From Anaerolineae bacterium (lineage in GTDB: Bacteria; Chloroflexota; Anaerolineae; J036; Brachytrichaceae), in the NCBI GenBank assembly GCA_947476335.1, contig CANJQH010000009.1:1-64000 (forward strand): a DNA stretch of 64,000 bases, read 5' to 3'. Below are positions 25,906-34,700 of this stretch, piece by piece. The position numbers and the translations under genes were made by a program. The stretch's first letter is position 1. Each line of letters opens with the position of its first letter. The notes beneath the pieces were generated by a model, which was given only the letters and a program-made list of their open reading frames with translations, searched no databases and was not told the DNA's origin.

Positions 25906-27072
25906 ATGACTTTCCCAATCCTCACCCTCACCGGCTCACCGCGTTCGCGAGGCGAGCAGCACGGCCGTGCTTTCGCCATGCGCGTGCGCTGCAGCATCGC
26001 TACGTACGCGCGGCTCTTCGCGTATTACCGCGGCGTCGACTGGGACGAGATGCAGCGCCGTGCGACGGCGTTTCTGCCACTGCTGGAAAATACCGCGCCG
26101 CATCTACTCGATGAAATGCGCGGCATTGCCATCGGCGCCGGCGTCGCCTTTGAGGAAATCCTCGCGCTGAATACGCGCACAGAGTTGCTCGCCGGCGCCA
26201 GCTTCGCACTGCGCCATTCCGAATACGATGCGGCGATGGGGCGCAACCGCATGCGCGACGTGCCGCAGCACACCACCGGCGATGGGCTGAGTGCAGGCGA
26301 AGGCCCAAACGAATGCACTACGCTCGCCGCACAGCCGAGTGCGACCGCTGATGGCCGCACCTGGCTAGCGCAAAACTGGGATTGGAGCGGCGAACAGCGC
26401 AAGGCCTGCGTGCTGCTGCGTGTGCACGAAACCGGCAAGCCCGACCTGCTCACGATGACCGAGGGCGGCATCGTCGGCAAAATCGGCCTGAACAGCGCAG
26501 GCGTGGCTGTGTGCATGAACATCCTCGCATCCGAACTCGACGGGCGCGCACCGGGCATGCCCATCCATGTGCTGCTGCGCCTCATGCTTGAAAGCGCCAG
26601 CTTCGACGACGCCATCGCACGCGCGCAATCGCCAGCATCCGGTGCTTCATCATGCGTCACTATTGCAAGCGCAGATGGGCGTATGACAGCGCTGGAAATC
26701 ACCCCTGGCGGCGTCGGCGAACTGCACCCGGTCGATGGTGTGCTTGTGCACGCCAACCATTGTGTGTGCGAAACAACCATGCCGATCGCATCAGTCATCA
26801 CAGGAAAATCAAGCACACTACCGCGCTATGCGCGCGGCACAGCGCTGCTCGAAGAAGCGCGCGGTCGCATCGATCTCACTGCACTGCAGACGATGCTGCG
26901 CGATCGTGACGGCGATGTAAATGCCATCTGTCGTTATGCCGACCCAGCGCTGCATCCCGTCGAACAAGTCGAAGCCGTGTGCGGCATCGTCATGGATGTG
27001 GCCGGTGGCGTTATGCACATCGCCGCCGATGTGCCCGAGCGCGCGCCGTTTGAGGCGATGAGAGTTTCATAA
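25906..27072 (+). CDS. C45-family Ntn-hydrolase (acyltransferase-like)
   Basis: The 388-residue protein resembles the C45 peptidase family typified by acyl-CoA:6-aminopenicillanic-acid acyltransferase. Those precursors self-cleave before a Cys that becomes the N-terminal nucleophile. The likely cleavage site is before Cys137 in GPNECTTLAA, followed by WLAQNWDWS and the GKIGLNSAGVAVCMN core. The N-terminal part has GSPRSRGEQHG. Real substrates of bacterial homologues are mostly amides or lipopeptide-like molecules; beta-lactam chemistry should not be assumed. It begins 14 bp after the kinase stop, so nadE, the kinase and this gene may be co-transcribed. Confidence 0.8.
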   Translation: MTFPILTLTGSPRSRGEQHGRAFAMRVRCSIATYARLFAYYRGVDWDEMQRRATAFLPLLENTAPHLLDEMRGIAIGAGVAFEEILALNTRTELLAGASFALRHSEYDAAMGRNRMRDVPQHTTGDGLSAGEGPNECTTLAAQPSATADGRTWLAQNWDWSGEQRKACVLLRVHETGKPDLLTMTEGGIVGKIGLNSAGVAVCMNILASELDGRAPGMPIHVLLRLMLESASFDDAIARAQSPASGASSCVTIASADGRMTALEITPGGVGELHPVDGVLVHANHCVCETTMPIASVITGKSSTLPRYARGTALLEEARGRIDLTALQTMLRDRDGDVNAICRYADPALHPVEQVEAVCGIVMDVAGGVMHIAADVPERAPFEAMRVS

Positions 27073-27107
27073 CACGCAAATACTCAGGCCCATCTGTTTG
27101 CTGTTTT

Positions 27108-27219
27108 GTAACTACTCAGGCCCAAATCAGTATTTCCCGCGAAACACACTATTCTCTCCCCCTTCGGGGGAGAGAATAGTGTGTTTCGCGTTGGAAAAAT
27201 AAATGGCCTGAGTAGTTAC
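27108..27219 (+). mobile_element. Family A MITE, full length with target duplication GCTGTTTT
   Basis: 112 bp with 15-bp perfect termini. GCTGTTTT flanks at 27100-27107 and 27220-27227. Confidence 0.95.
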
Positions 27220-27269
27220 GCTGTTTTTCAATTTGGGTTGGAAGTGACTAAATCCGAGCAGAGTCCGTG

Positions 27270-27306
27270 GTTCGCGGGAAATACCGATTTTGGCCTGAGC
27301 AGTTAC
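27270..27306 (+). mobile_element. Family A remnant (right end only)
   Basis: GTTCGCGGGAAATACCGATT followed by TTGGCCTGAGCAGTTAC matches the right 37 bp of family A with a few substitutions; the left arm is missing. Confidence 0.7.
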
Positions 27307-27457
27307 GATTTCTCTCCATTTGGGTTTAGCCATTCCCATCAATTTCCCATCGTGAAATACAGCCTATTTTTCAGCGCGTAACTTTTTTATACAAGCTGTG
27401 TTTCATTTGTAAATCGCAACGCAATATGCATGCCGGCGAATCCAATCGATCAAATAT

Positions 27458-27509
27458 GTAACTACTCATGCCTGTGTGTTTCGCGGAAAACCGAGGCCTG
27501 AGTCGTTAC
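27458..27509 (+). mobile_element. 52-bp miniature family A derivative
   Basis: Termini GTAACTACTCATGCC and GGCCTGAGTCGTTAC flank a short centre with TGTGTTTCGCGGAAAA; the long stem is absent. Flanking octamers TCAAATAT and TCAGATGT agree at six of eight positions, possibly a decayed target duplication. Confidence 0.65.
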
Positions 27510-27522
27510 TCAGATGTTCATC

Positions 27523-27549
27523 TCGACTAAGTCGACTAAGTCGACTAAG
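27523..27549 (+). repeat. 9-bp tandem repeat, three units
   Basis: TCGACTAAG three times, followed by TCGA. Confidence 0.85.
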
Positions 27550-27627
27550 TCGAAAGACACATGCATGGAAGGTCATGATTGGCATTCATCGCCGGCATAG
27601 CGACTGCGTTGCAGCGGAGAGAAAACC

Positions 27628-28614
27628 ATGTCCGAAATGACCGATATCCTTCGAACCAGTTTCCTGTCCCCGCTGGTGCTCGCTTTTTTGGTGGGCATGA
27701 TCGCCACACTGATCCGTAGCGAACTCGAGTTTCCACAGCCGGTACTAAATGCGATCTCGATCTATCTCGTGTTCTCCATCGCGCTGCAGGGAGGAACCGA
27801 GCTTGCGGAAGCCGGCTTCTCCAGCATCGCAGTGCCCGCGCTCGTGACGTTGGCGCTGGTCTTCATCGTGCCCTCGGCATGCTACTTCCTGGCGCGCCGA
27901 TTCATCGGGCTCGACATTCCCAATGCAGCCGGCATTGCTGCACTGTACGGCTCGGTGTCATCCGTCACGTTCTTTGCAGCGCTGACACTCGCAGAAAAAC
28001 TAAATACGCCAGCGGAGCCCTTCGTGCCGGTGCTCGTCAGCATCATGTAGTGGGGCATCCTTGTGGCACTGTTTATCGCACGCTGGCGCCTGCGGCGCGC
28101 CGAAGCCGCAGCCAGTGTGCCGATTCGCGAAATCCTTATTGACACCGTGCGCGGCCGCAGCGTCATCCTGTTGCTCGGCGGTCTGTTCATCGGCTACTTC
28201 ATCGGGCCGGAAAGTTTCAAAGCAATCAAGCCCGTCTTTCAAGATTCCTTCCGCGGCATTCTGACGCTCTTCCTGCTCGAGATGGGCATGGTGGCGGCGC
28301 GGCAACTGCGCGAATTCTTCAAGCTTGGGCCGCGCCTGCTCGTCTTCGGCATCGGCATGCCGATCTTCAACGGCGTACTCGGCGTGTGCCTCGGCACAGC
28401 GGCCGGCCTCTCCGTCGGCGGCAGCTTCGTGCTCGGCGCAATCACCGCCAGCGCCTCGTACATCGACGCACCGGCGGCGGTGCGCGCCACCCTGCCACAG
28501 GCAAATCCGAGCATCTATCTGACGAGCTCGCTCGGCATCACCTTCCCATTCAACCTGCTGGTCGGCCTGCCGCTGTACTACAACTTCGCCACATGGCTGC
28601 ACGAAGTGATATAG
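27628..28614 (+). pseudogene. SbtA-like sodium/bicarbonate symporter family protein interrupted by an amber codon
   Basis: The frame encodes a 328-residue membrane protein similar to the SbtA/DUF897 family (sodium-dependent bicarbonate transport). It has about ten hydrophobic helices, TASASYIDAPAAVRATLP in the C-terminal half and a matching repeat in the N-terminal half. A TAG codon at 28048-28050 (after VPVLVSIM) splits it, and the frame is otherwise uninterrupted on both sides. The family often has an acidic residue near this point, so GAG to TAG is a simple explanation. GTG 28063 could restart translation of the second half. The ribosome-binding site GGAGAG precedes ATG 27628. It is either a recent nonsense mutant, a split transporter or a sequencing error. 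Confidence 0.7.
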
Positions 28615-28646
28615 CTCACTCAGACCAATTCATTTCCACCCTAAAA

Positions 28647-28684
28647 CATGCAGGCTTTCTCGCTCTTTCTTGAAAGCCCGCATG
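28647..28684 (+). terminator. Possible terminator hairpin after the SbtA-like gene
   Basis: CATGCAGGCTTTC pairs with GAAAGCCCGCATG across a 12-base loop. No T-run follows, so termination is not certain. Confidence 0.4.
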
Positions 28685-28805
28685 CTTCATGGAAACGGCT
28701 TATCTGTGGCTGAACAGTTGCAGAATACAAGCGCCACTGTGCCCGGGCACGGGCGCTCTACAATCGGGCGTTCAGTCATCAGGTTGAACAGATACGTCGA
28801 TTTCA

Positions 28806-28917
28806 GTAACTACTCAGGCCAGCCATTTTTCCAACGCGAAACACACTATTCTCTCCCCCTTCGGGGGAGAGAATAGTGTGTTTCGCGGGAAATACTGATT
28901 TGGGCCTGAGTAGTTAC
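28806..28917 (+). mobile_element. Family A MITE, full length with target duplication CGATTTCA
   Basis: 112 bp. CGATTTCA lies at 28798-28805 and 28918-28925. The central stem is perfect with a TTCG tip. It lies 63 bp upstream of the SDR gene. Confidence 0.95.
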
Positions 28918-28980
28918 CGATTTCATGTGAAACGATGATCATCAATCTGCATAAATCCAGAGAAAAAGAAGAAGATTTTC

Positions 28981-29718
28981 ATGTCGAATTTACAGGGGAA
29001 ATGGGCTTTGGTCACCGGAGCCAGCCGTGGTGTGGGCAAACACATTGCGACGTCGCTTGCAGGCCTCGGTTGCAACATCATTTTGCATAGCCGCAGCATC
29101 GAGCACACAGCGGGTCTCGCCGCCTCACTCGCAGCAACAGGTGCATCAGTCATTGCAGTCGCTGCCGAACTCGATGATCAGAATCAAGTCGACGCGATGC
29201 TCGACGACATTCTGGCGCGCACGCCGCAGGTCGATATTGTTTTCAACAACGCAGCCGTCATGGCGCCGTGGCGTGGAAATCCATGGGAAACGACGGCAGA
29301 GGATTTTCGCAAAAGCTTCGAAGTCAACGTCATCAGCATCGTGCGCATCTGCAATCGGCTGGTGCCGCTGATGCTGCAACGCAAATGGGGCCGCGTCGTG
29401 AATCTGACGTCCGGCATTGCCGACCAGCCACAGCTGATGGCGTATTCGATCTCCAAAGCCGCGCTCGACAAGTATGTGCGCGACTTCGCTCCTACGCTGA
29501 GTAATTCCGGCGTCATGATGAATCTTCTGGATCCGGGATGGCTGCGCACAGACATGGGCGGCTCCAATGCGCCCAACGATCCGTCAACGGTGATCCCCGG
29601 TGCGCTGGTTCCGGCCCTGTTGGACGACGGCATCAGCGGCCGATTCTTCCGTGCACAGGACTACGCCGGGAAATCCATTACGGAAGCGCTCACCCTCACA
29701 ACCGCTGTGCAGCGCTGA
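28981..29718 (+). CDS. Short-chain dehydrogenase/reductase
   Basis: This 245-residue classical SDR has TGASRGVGK for NAD(P) binding, FNNAAVMAP, the catalytic Ser in NLTSG and YSISKAALDK. The C-terminal PGWLRTDMGG segment is also typical. The Arg after the Gly-rich motif (HSRS) suggests NADP preference. Substrate is unknown and no pathway genes adjoin. The ATG follows an AGAAAAAGAAG purine run that may act as a ribosome-binding site. Confidence 0.85.
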   Translation: MSNLQGKWALVTGASRGVGKHIATSLAGLGCNIILHSRSIEHTAGLAASLAATGASVIAVAAELDDQNQVDAMLDDILARTPQVDIVFNNAAVMAPWRGNPWETTAEDFRKSFEVNVISIVRICNRLVPLMLQRKWGRVVNLTSGIADQPQLMAYSISKAALDKYVRDFAPTLSNSGVMMNLLDPGWLRTDMGGSNAPNDPSTVIPGALVPALLDDGISGRFFRAQDYAGKSITEALTLTTAVQR

Positions 29719-29740
29719 ACGCAGACACAAGCGCACTTTT

Positions 29741-30334
29741 TTAAAACGGCAACTGCAAATCGAAGCGGATTGCGGCAAGGCGAAACAGCACAGTAGCAAC
29801 GACGCATGCCGCCGCCGCCGCGTCTGCTTCGACGCCGAATATGCGCAGCACAACGAGCAGGGCTGCGCCCGTGAAGGTGCACGTCACATACAACTGACTG
29901 CGCCTGCGAAAAACCTGCGGAACTTCAGCGCAGATCACATCACGCAGTACGCCACCGGCGGTGGCGGTCAGCACACCCATCAAAATCGCGGGCAGCGCCG
30001 GCGCGCCACTCTGCAACGCCAGCGCTGCGCCAGCCGCGCTGAACACCCCCAGCCCAAGTGCGTCCGCCAGCTGCAACACGGCGCCGTCGACGCGAATCGG
30101 CATATGGCGCAGCAGCAACGAACCGATGACGCACACGACGAAAACAATCACCAGCTGCTCCGGATGCGCGATCCAATAAAGCGGATGCCGGTCGAGCAGC
30201 AGATCACGCAGCGTGCCACCACCGAATGCGCTCAAAAAAGCGGCGCTGTAGCTGCCGATGAAGTCCATCTCCTTGCGCCGTGCCACCACAAGGCCAGAGT
30301 AGGCAAAAACCAATGTGCCGATGAGTTCGAGCAT
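29741..30334 (-). CDS. TRIC/UPF0126-type cation channel family membrane protein
   Basis: The 197-residue protein consists of two three-helix repeats, each containing a Gly-rich signature: FGGGTLRDLLL in the first and GGVLRDVICAE in the second, followed by a seventh helix. Bacterial relatives form trimeric monovalent cation channels. Start 30334 (MLELIGTL) places the first helix at the N-terminus as in the family. It converges with the SDR gene. Confidence 0.85.
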   Translation of the reverse strand: MLELIGTLVFAYSGLVVARRKEMDFIGSYSAAFLSAFGGGTLRDLLLDRHPLYWIAHPEQLVIVFVVCVIGSLLLRHMPIRVDGAVLQLADALGLGVFSAAGAALALQSGAPALPAILMGVLTATAGGVLRDVICAEVPQVFRRRSQLYVTCTFTGAALLVVLRIFGVEADAAAAACVVATVLFRLAAIRFDLQLPF

Positions 30335-30405
30335 GGACGAAGAGTTACGAGTTCCGGGCATCGTTCATTCGGAACTTAATACCTGAAACTTAATACCCGA
30401 AACTC

Positions 30406-30517
30406 GTAACTACTCAGGCCCAAATCAGTATTTCCCGCGAAACACACTATTCTCTCCCCCTTCGGGGGAGAGAATAGTGTGTTTCGCGTTGGAAAAATAG
30501 CTGGCCTGAGTAGTTAC
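30406..30517 (+). mobile_element. Family A MITE, full length with target duplication CGAAACTC
   Basis: 112 bp. CGAAACTC lies at 30398-30405 and 30518-30525. It sits between the TRIC-like gene start and the end of the ABC ATPase gene. Confidence 0.95.
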
Positions 30518-30533
30518 CGAAACTCGGAATGAA

Positions 30534-31214
30534 TTAAATGATCTTCCCGTCTTTCAAACGCATCACACGATCAGCCACACCAACGACCTCTTCACTGTGC
30601 GTAACCATGACGAGATTGCGGCCAGCCTTGCGCGTGAGCGTATCGAGCAGGTCGAGCACGCGCGCACCAGTGTCGGTGTCAAGATTGCCGGTCGGCTCAT
30701 CAGCGAGCACAACGAGCGGGTTATTGATCAACGCGCGCGCAATGGCGACGCGCTGCTGCTCACCACCGCTCAGGCGATCAGGGAAAGCGTCGATGCGATG
30801 CGACAAGCCGACCTGCTCGATCAGCTCAGCGGCACGCACACGCGAGGTAGCGGCGGCAGTACGGCCGACCAGCTCAAGCGGCAGCACCACGTTCTCGCGC
30901 ACCGTCAGCGTCGGGATCAGGTTGAACGCCTGAAAGACGAAGCCGATGTGCAATCGGCGAAAGAGTGTACGCTCTTCATCGCCCATGCGCGTGATGTTCC
31001 TGCCATCGATGAATACATCACCGGCCGTCGGCTCATCGATGCCGCCGATCAGATTCAGCAGCGTGCTTTTGCCGCTGCCACTACGACCAAGCAGCACGGC
31101 AAATTCGCCGCGCGCAAATGTGATCGACACATCTTCAAAGATCGTGCGCAGCACACCTGCTTCTTCATAGCGCCGTGTCACGTGGTCGAGGCGAATGAGG
31201 GACGTGTTTTCCAT
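30534..31214 (-). CDS. ABC transporter ATP-binding protein (MacB/LolD-like)
   Basis: The 226-residue ATPase has Walker A GRSGSGKST, signature LSGGEQQR, Walker B VVLADEPTG and a switch His in VMVTHSEE. The sequence around GGIDEPTAGDVFIDG resembles the LolD/MacB subfamily, which drives lipoprotein or macrolide-type efflux through FtsX-like permeases. No permease gene is adjacent in the window, so its partner is encoded elsewhere. It lies downstream of the pentose-phosphate genes on the same strand but is separated from them by a repeat-rich 126-bp gap. Confidence 0.85.
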   Translation of the reverse strand: MENTSLIRLDHVTRRYEEAGVLRTIFEDVSITFARGEFAVLLGRSGSGKSTLLNLIGGIDEPTAGDVFIDGRNITRMGDEERTLFRRLHIGFVFQAFNLIPTLTVRENVVLPLELVGRTAAATSRVRAAELIEQVGLSHRIDAFPDRLSGGEQQRVAIARALINNPLVVLADEPTGNLDTDTGARVLDLLDTLTRKAGRNLVMVTHSEEVVGVADRVMRLKDGKII

Positions 31215-31244
31215 ATTCTTGACGCGAAGTTGAGAATGATAGTG

Positions 31245-31340
31245 GAGAGTCAGAGCAGAGAGTCAGAGCAGAGAGTCAGAGTATGAAGCCCAGGCAAATG
31301 CAAATCCCTCTCTGCCCTGACTCTCTACTCTGGCTCTCTG
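31245..31340. repeat. 13-bp tandem repeats with a complementary arm
   Basis: Three units of GAGAGTCAGAGCA (31245-31283; last unit ends TA) are followed by the complementary CTGACTCTCTACTCTGGC run, so the region can fold into a long hairpin between pgl and the ABC gene. Confidence 0.7.
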
Positions 31341-32180
31341 CTACTCCCCTTCTCCCATCCGCCGATAAATGAATTCGCCCTGTGGATATGCCGGGCCCTC
31401 CGCGACCTGCGCAGCGGCGGCGGCGTCGGTCATCCAAAAGAGTTTGCCTGCGGGCATGATGCTCTGTGACGGAAGCGCAACAGCGTCGTACTCACCAAGC
31501 AGCACGCGCCGCAGCATAGGCGCCTTGCCAGCACCAGCGACGAGAAAGATCACCGTGTCGGCGGCATTGATGAGCGGTGCGGTGAAGGTGATGCGCGTGG
31601 TGTGGAGTTTCTCCACGCGGTTGGCAAGCACGAGGCGCTCGCCAGGTTCGAGTGCAGCGCTGCCGGAGAAAAGCGATGCGGTGTGGCCATCATCGCCCAT
31701 GCCGAGCAACAAGAGATCGAATACGGGCCAGCCACCGGCGCCAGGCTGCATTTCAAATGCTGCAAGAATTTCGTGCTCGTAGTCTGCCGCCGCGGCTTCT
31801 GCGCCGAGCTCAGTGCGCACGCGATGCACGTTCTCAGCCGGGAGCGGCACATGGCGGAGCAGCGCTTCGTTCGCCATGCGAAAGTTGCTGTCCGCATGAT
31901 CAGGCGGCACGTCGCGCTCATCGCCCCACCACACATGCACGCGCTCCCACAAAATCTGCCGGGCGAATTCGGCTGTAGCGAGCAATTCAAACAACGTGCG
32001 CGGCGTGCTTCCACCGCTGAGCGCGATGTGAAAACGCCCGCGCCGCTCGATCGCCTTGCGCGCCCAGAAGACGACGGCGCTCGCTGCGAGCCGCGTGAGC
32101 GCCGTCCCATCCGGCTGCACGTTCAGATGATACGTGCCGTCGTCGTTGAGCTGGATGACGAATGGTCGCAGCGTATTCAC
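31341..32180 (-). CDS. pgl: 6-phosphogluconolactonase
   Basis: The 279-residue DevB-type enzyme hydrolyses 6-phosphogluconolactone to 6-phosphogluconate. Typical motifs are ALSGGSTPRTLFE, VHVWWGDERDVPPDHADSN and LLLGMGDDGHTASLF. The GTG at 32180 was chosen because it overlaps the zwf stop codon by four bases (GTGA), which implies translational coupling; the longer frame overlaps zwf extensively. It is the last gene of the pentose-phosphate operon. Confidence 0.93.
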   Translation of the reverse strand: MNTLRPFVIQLNDDGTYHLNVQPDGTALTRLAASAVVFWARKAIERRGRFHIALSGGSTPRTLFELLATAEFARQILWERVHVWWGDERDVPPDHADSNFRMANEALLRHVPLPAENVHRVRTELGAEAAAADYEHEILAAFEMQPGAGGWPVFDLLLLGMGDDGHTASLFSGSAALEPGERLVLANRVEKLHTTRITFTAPLINAADTVIFLVAGAGKAPMLRRVLLGEYDAVALPSQSIMPAGKLFWMTDAAAAAQVAEGPAYPQGEFIYRRMGEGE

Positions 32181-33661
32181 AACGTGCGCCACCTGCGGCC
32201 ATCGAGTGCGATGAAGTCGTTGGCCGCCTTCGGCCCCCACGTGCCTGCACGGTACTGCTCGATGAACGAGCCGCTGCCGGACTGCCAGCCATCGATCACC
32301 GGCGAGATCAGACTCCATTGCGCCTCAACTTCGTCTGCACGTGTGAACAACGTGCCGTCGCCCAGCATCGCATCGATGATGAGCCGCTCGTACGCATCCG
32401 GCGCAGGTGATTTGAATGTGCTGCCGTACGCGAAGTTCATATTCACCGGCTGCACCTTCTCACCACTGCCCGGCTCCTTCGAACCGAATTTGATCGAGAT
32501 GCCTTCCTCAGGCTGAATGTTCAGCACCAGCTCATTCGGCTCGATCGCCGCAGCGGTGTTATGGCTAAACAACAGCAACGGCGGCAGTTTGAACTGAATC
32601 GCGATCTCCGTAGTGCGGAGCGGCAGGCGCTTGCCTGAGCGGATGTAGAACGGCACCCCGGCCCAGCGCCAGTTGTCCACGTAGAACTTCATCGCCAAGT
32701 ACGTCTCGGTCTGTGAATCACCAGCGACCTGTTCTTCCTGCAGATAACCGGACACCACCTGCCCATCGACCTTGCCAGGGCCGTACTGGCCGCGCACAGT
32801 GCCGTCGCCGTGCGCATCGTCGATGCGCATTGACTTCAACACTTTCACTTTTTCGTTGCGCACAGACAAGGCGTCAAGTTCGATCGGCGGCTCCATCGCC
32901 GTAAGCGCAATTAACTGCAGGCCATGATTCTGTATGATGTCGCGCACCACTCCGCTTTTTTCGTAATACGAACCACGGTTGCCGATGCCGATATCCTCGG
33001 CCACGGTGATCTGCACGTGGTCGACATAGTTGCGATTCCAGATCGGTTCAAAAATACCGTTCGCGAAACGAAACACGAGAATGTTCTGCACCGTCTCTTT
33101 GCCGAGATAGTGGTCAATGCGAAAAATCTGCTGCTCGTCGAAGAAACGATGCACGTGCTCATTAAGGCTACGCGCCGACGCGAGATCGGTGCCGAACGGC
33201 TTCTCAATGATGATGCGTGACCAGCCACCCTCAGGTTTCAGCGACTGCGTCAAACCAATATGCTCGGTGATGGCCGTGTACACCTCGGGCGGCGTGGCGA
33301 TATAAAACAGACGGTTGCCATTCGTGCCCTGGGCCGCATCGATGGTGCTGAGCCGCTCGGCAAGCTTTTCGTAATCAGCCGACGTCGAATAGTCGCCCTG
33401 CTGATAGTGCATCATCGTCTCGAAACGCGCCCAGACAGCTTCGTTAATCGGCTTAGTGCGTGAAAATTTCTCAACCGTCTGACGGATATCCGCCCGATAG
33501 CCCTCGTTCGTGTTTGGCTTACGCGCGAAGCCGACCATGGCGAAATTCTCCGGCAACATGCCATCGCACATCAGGTTGTAGAGCGCCGGAATCAGCTTGC
33601 GGTGCGTCAGATCGCCGGAGGCACCGAAGATGACGAGTATGTTGGGAGATAAGGTTCGCAT
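32177..33661 (-). CDS. zwf: Glucose-6-phosphate 1-dehydrogenase
   Basis: The 494-residue enzyme oxidises glucose 6-phosphate with NAD(P)+. The N-terminal Rossmann motif is VIFGASGDLTHRKL, the substrate site is RIDHYLGKE with the catalytic His, and IIIEKPFG contains the conserved Lys-Pro. Start 33661 (MRTLSPNILVIFG) fits the family; the longer frame overlaps gnd. It lies 49 bp after gnd and overlaps pgl. Confidence 0.95.
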   Translation of the reverse strand: MRTLSPNILVIFGASGDLTHRKLIPALYNLMCDGMLPENFAMVGFARKPNTNEGYRADIRQTVEKFSRTKPINEAVWARFETMMHYQQGDYSTSADYEKLAERLSTIDAAQGTNGNRLFYIATPPEVYTAITEHIGLTQSLKPEGGWSRIIIEKPFGTDLASARSLNEHVHRFFDEQQIFRIDHYLGKETVQNILVFRFANGIFEPIWNRNYVDHVQITVAEDIGIGNRGSYYEKSGVVRDIIQNHGLQLIALTAMEPPIELDALSVRNEKVKVLKSMRIDDAHGDGTVRGQYGPGKVDGQVVSGYLQEEQVAGDSQTETYLAMKFYVDNWRWAGVPFYIRSGKRLPLRTTEIAIQFKLPPLLLFSHNTAAAIEPNELVLNIQPEEGISIKFGSKEPGSGEKVQPVNMNFAYGSTFKSPAPDAYERLIIDAMLGDGTLFTRADEVEAQWSLISPVIDGWQSGSGSFIEQYRAGTWGPKAANDFIALDGRRWRTL

Positions 33662-33710
33662 GAGGATTGTCCCGAGTTCCGGACTCATTCCGGAACTCAG
33701 GACTTCGAGA

Positions 33711-34610
33711 TTAGCTCTTCTTGATTGCGTGCCCGCCAAAGCCTTTGCGCATCATAGCCAGCACCTTGGCTGCAAACGATTCATCCTGGCGCGAGACGAA
33801 GCGCTGGAACAGCGCCATCGTGATCACCGGCGCCGGCACGTCTTCATCGATGGCAGCCTGTACCGTCCAGCGGCCTTCGCCACTGTCCTCGACATAGCCC
33901 TTCACACCATCGAGCTGCGGGTCCTGCTGCAGCGCGTCAGCCAGCAAATCGAGCAGCCATGAGCGCACGACCGAGCCCTCGCGCCACACATCAGCCACCT
34001 TGTCGAGCTCGATGCCAAATTCGCTCTTGCGCATGATCTCGAAGCCTTCGGCGTACGACTGCATCATTCCGTACTCAACGCCGTTGTGCACCATCTTTAC
34101 AAAATGTCCGGCTCCGGCCACGCCGCAATGCAGATAGTACTTGTCCTGTGGGGCCAATGATTTGAATGCCGGCTCGAGCCGTGCGAAGGTCAACTTCTCA
34201 CCGCCGATCATCAGGCAGTAGCCATTCTTCAAACCCCACACGCCGCCGCTGGTGCCCTGGTCCATGAACTCGACGCCCTTCACTGCGCATTCAACCGCAT
34301 GGCGCTTGGTATCACGCCAGTTGCTGTTGCCGCTGTCGATGATGACGTCACCGGGCGACAGCAGCCCGAGCAGATTCGTGATCGCCGCATCCGTCGCCGC
34401 GCCGGCCGGAATCATGACCCAGATCGCGCGCGGGCCCGACGTTGCCGCCACCAGCTCCTCCAGCGTATACACACCGGTGAAGCCTTCGTTCTTCATCTCA
34501 TCGACCGGGCCGGCGCTGCGATTGCACACGATCACATCATGGCCATCCTGCTTCCAGCGCCGCGCCATGTTGGCGCCCATTCGTCCCAGACCGTATAGAC
34601 CAATTTGCAT
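33711..34610 (-). CDS. gnd: 6-phosphogluconate dehydrogenase (short form)
   Basis: The 299-residue enzyme is the short, probably NAD-preferring class of 6-phosphogluconate dehydrogenase. Visible features are GLYGLGRMGANMARRW at the N-terminus, DSGNSNWRDT, GTSGGVWGLKNGYCLMIGG and the catalytic region GAGHFVKMVHNGVEYG. It converts 6-phosphogluconate to ribulose 5-phosphate and CO2. The first residues of the longer frame are read from a decayed MITE arm, so Met at 34610 is used. Order tal-pgi, gnd, zwf, pgl suggests one operon. Confidence 0.94.
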   Translation of the reverse strand: MQIGLYGLGRMGANMARRWKQDGHDVIVCNRSAGPVDEMKNEGFTGVYTLEELVAATSGPRAIWVMIPAGAATDAAITNLLGLLSPGDVIIDSGNSNWRDTKRHAVECAVKGVEFMDQGTSGGVWGLKNGYCLMIGGEKLTFARLEPAFKSLAPQDKYYLHCGVAGAGHFVKMVHNGVEYGMMQSYAEGFEIMRKSEFGIELDKVADVWREGSVVRSWLLDLLADALQQDPQLDGVKGYVEDSGEGRWTVQAAIDEDVPAPVITMALFQRFVSRQDESFAAKVLAMMRKGFGGHAIKKS

Positions 34611-34624
34611 GATTTTCCTCTGTT

Positions 34625-34670
34625 GTGACAACGGCTCAACCTAAAGTCAGCATTTCGCGAGAAACATTGA
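34625..34670 (+). mobile_element. Decayed family A arm between tal-pgi and gnd
   Basis: GTGACAACGGCTCAACCTAA followed by AGTCAGCATTTCGCGAGAAACA resembles the left part of family A. The rest is lost. It separates two genes of the pentose-phosphate operon. Confidence 0.5.
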
Positions 34671-34700
34671 CTGGGAAAAGTTTATTGCCTTCTACAACTT

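Larger units (their letters stand above)
27073..27627. other. 555-bp repeat-packed intergenic region
   Basis: The stretch contains a truncated family A terminus (27080-27095), a full MITE, a one-armed remnant, a 52-bp mini copy and a 9-bp tandem array, each listed separately. No coding frame is convincing. A GGAGAG ribosome-binding site for the sbtA-like gene lies at its right end. Confidence 0.7.

Noticed and set aside
25906-27072. Beta-lactam acyltransferase or penicillin biosynthesis gene
   Set aside because: Only family-level C45 similarity is visible, there are no other beta-lactam genes, and bacterial family members act on varied amides.
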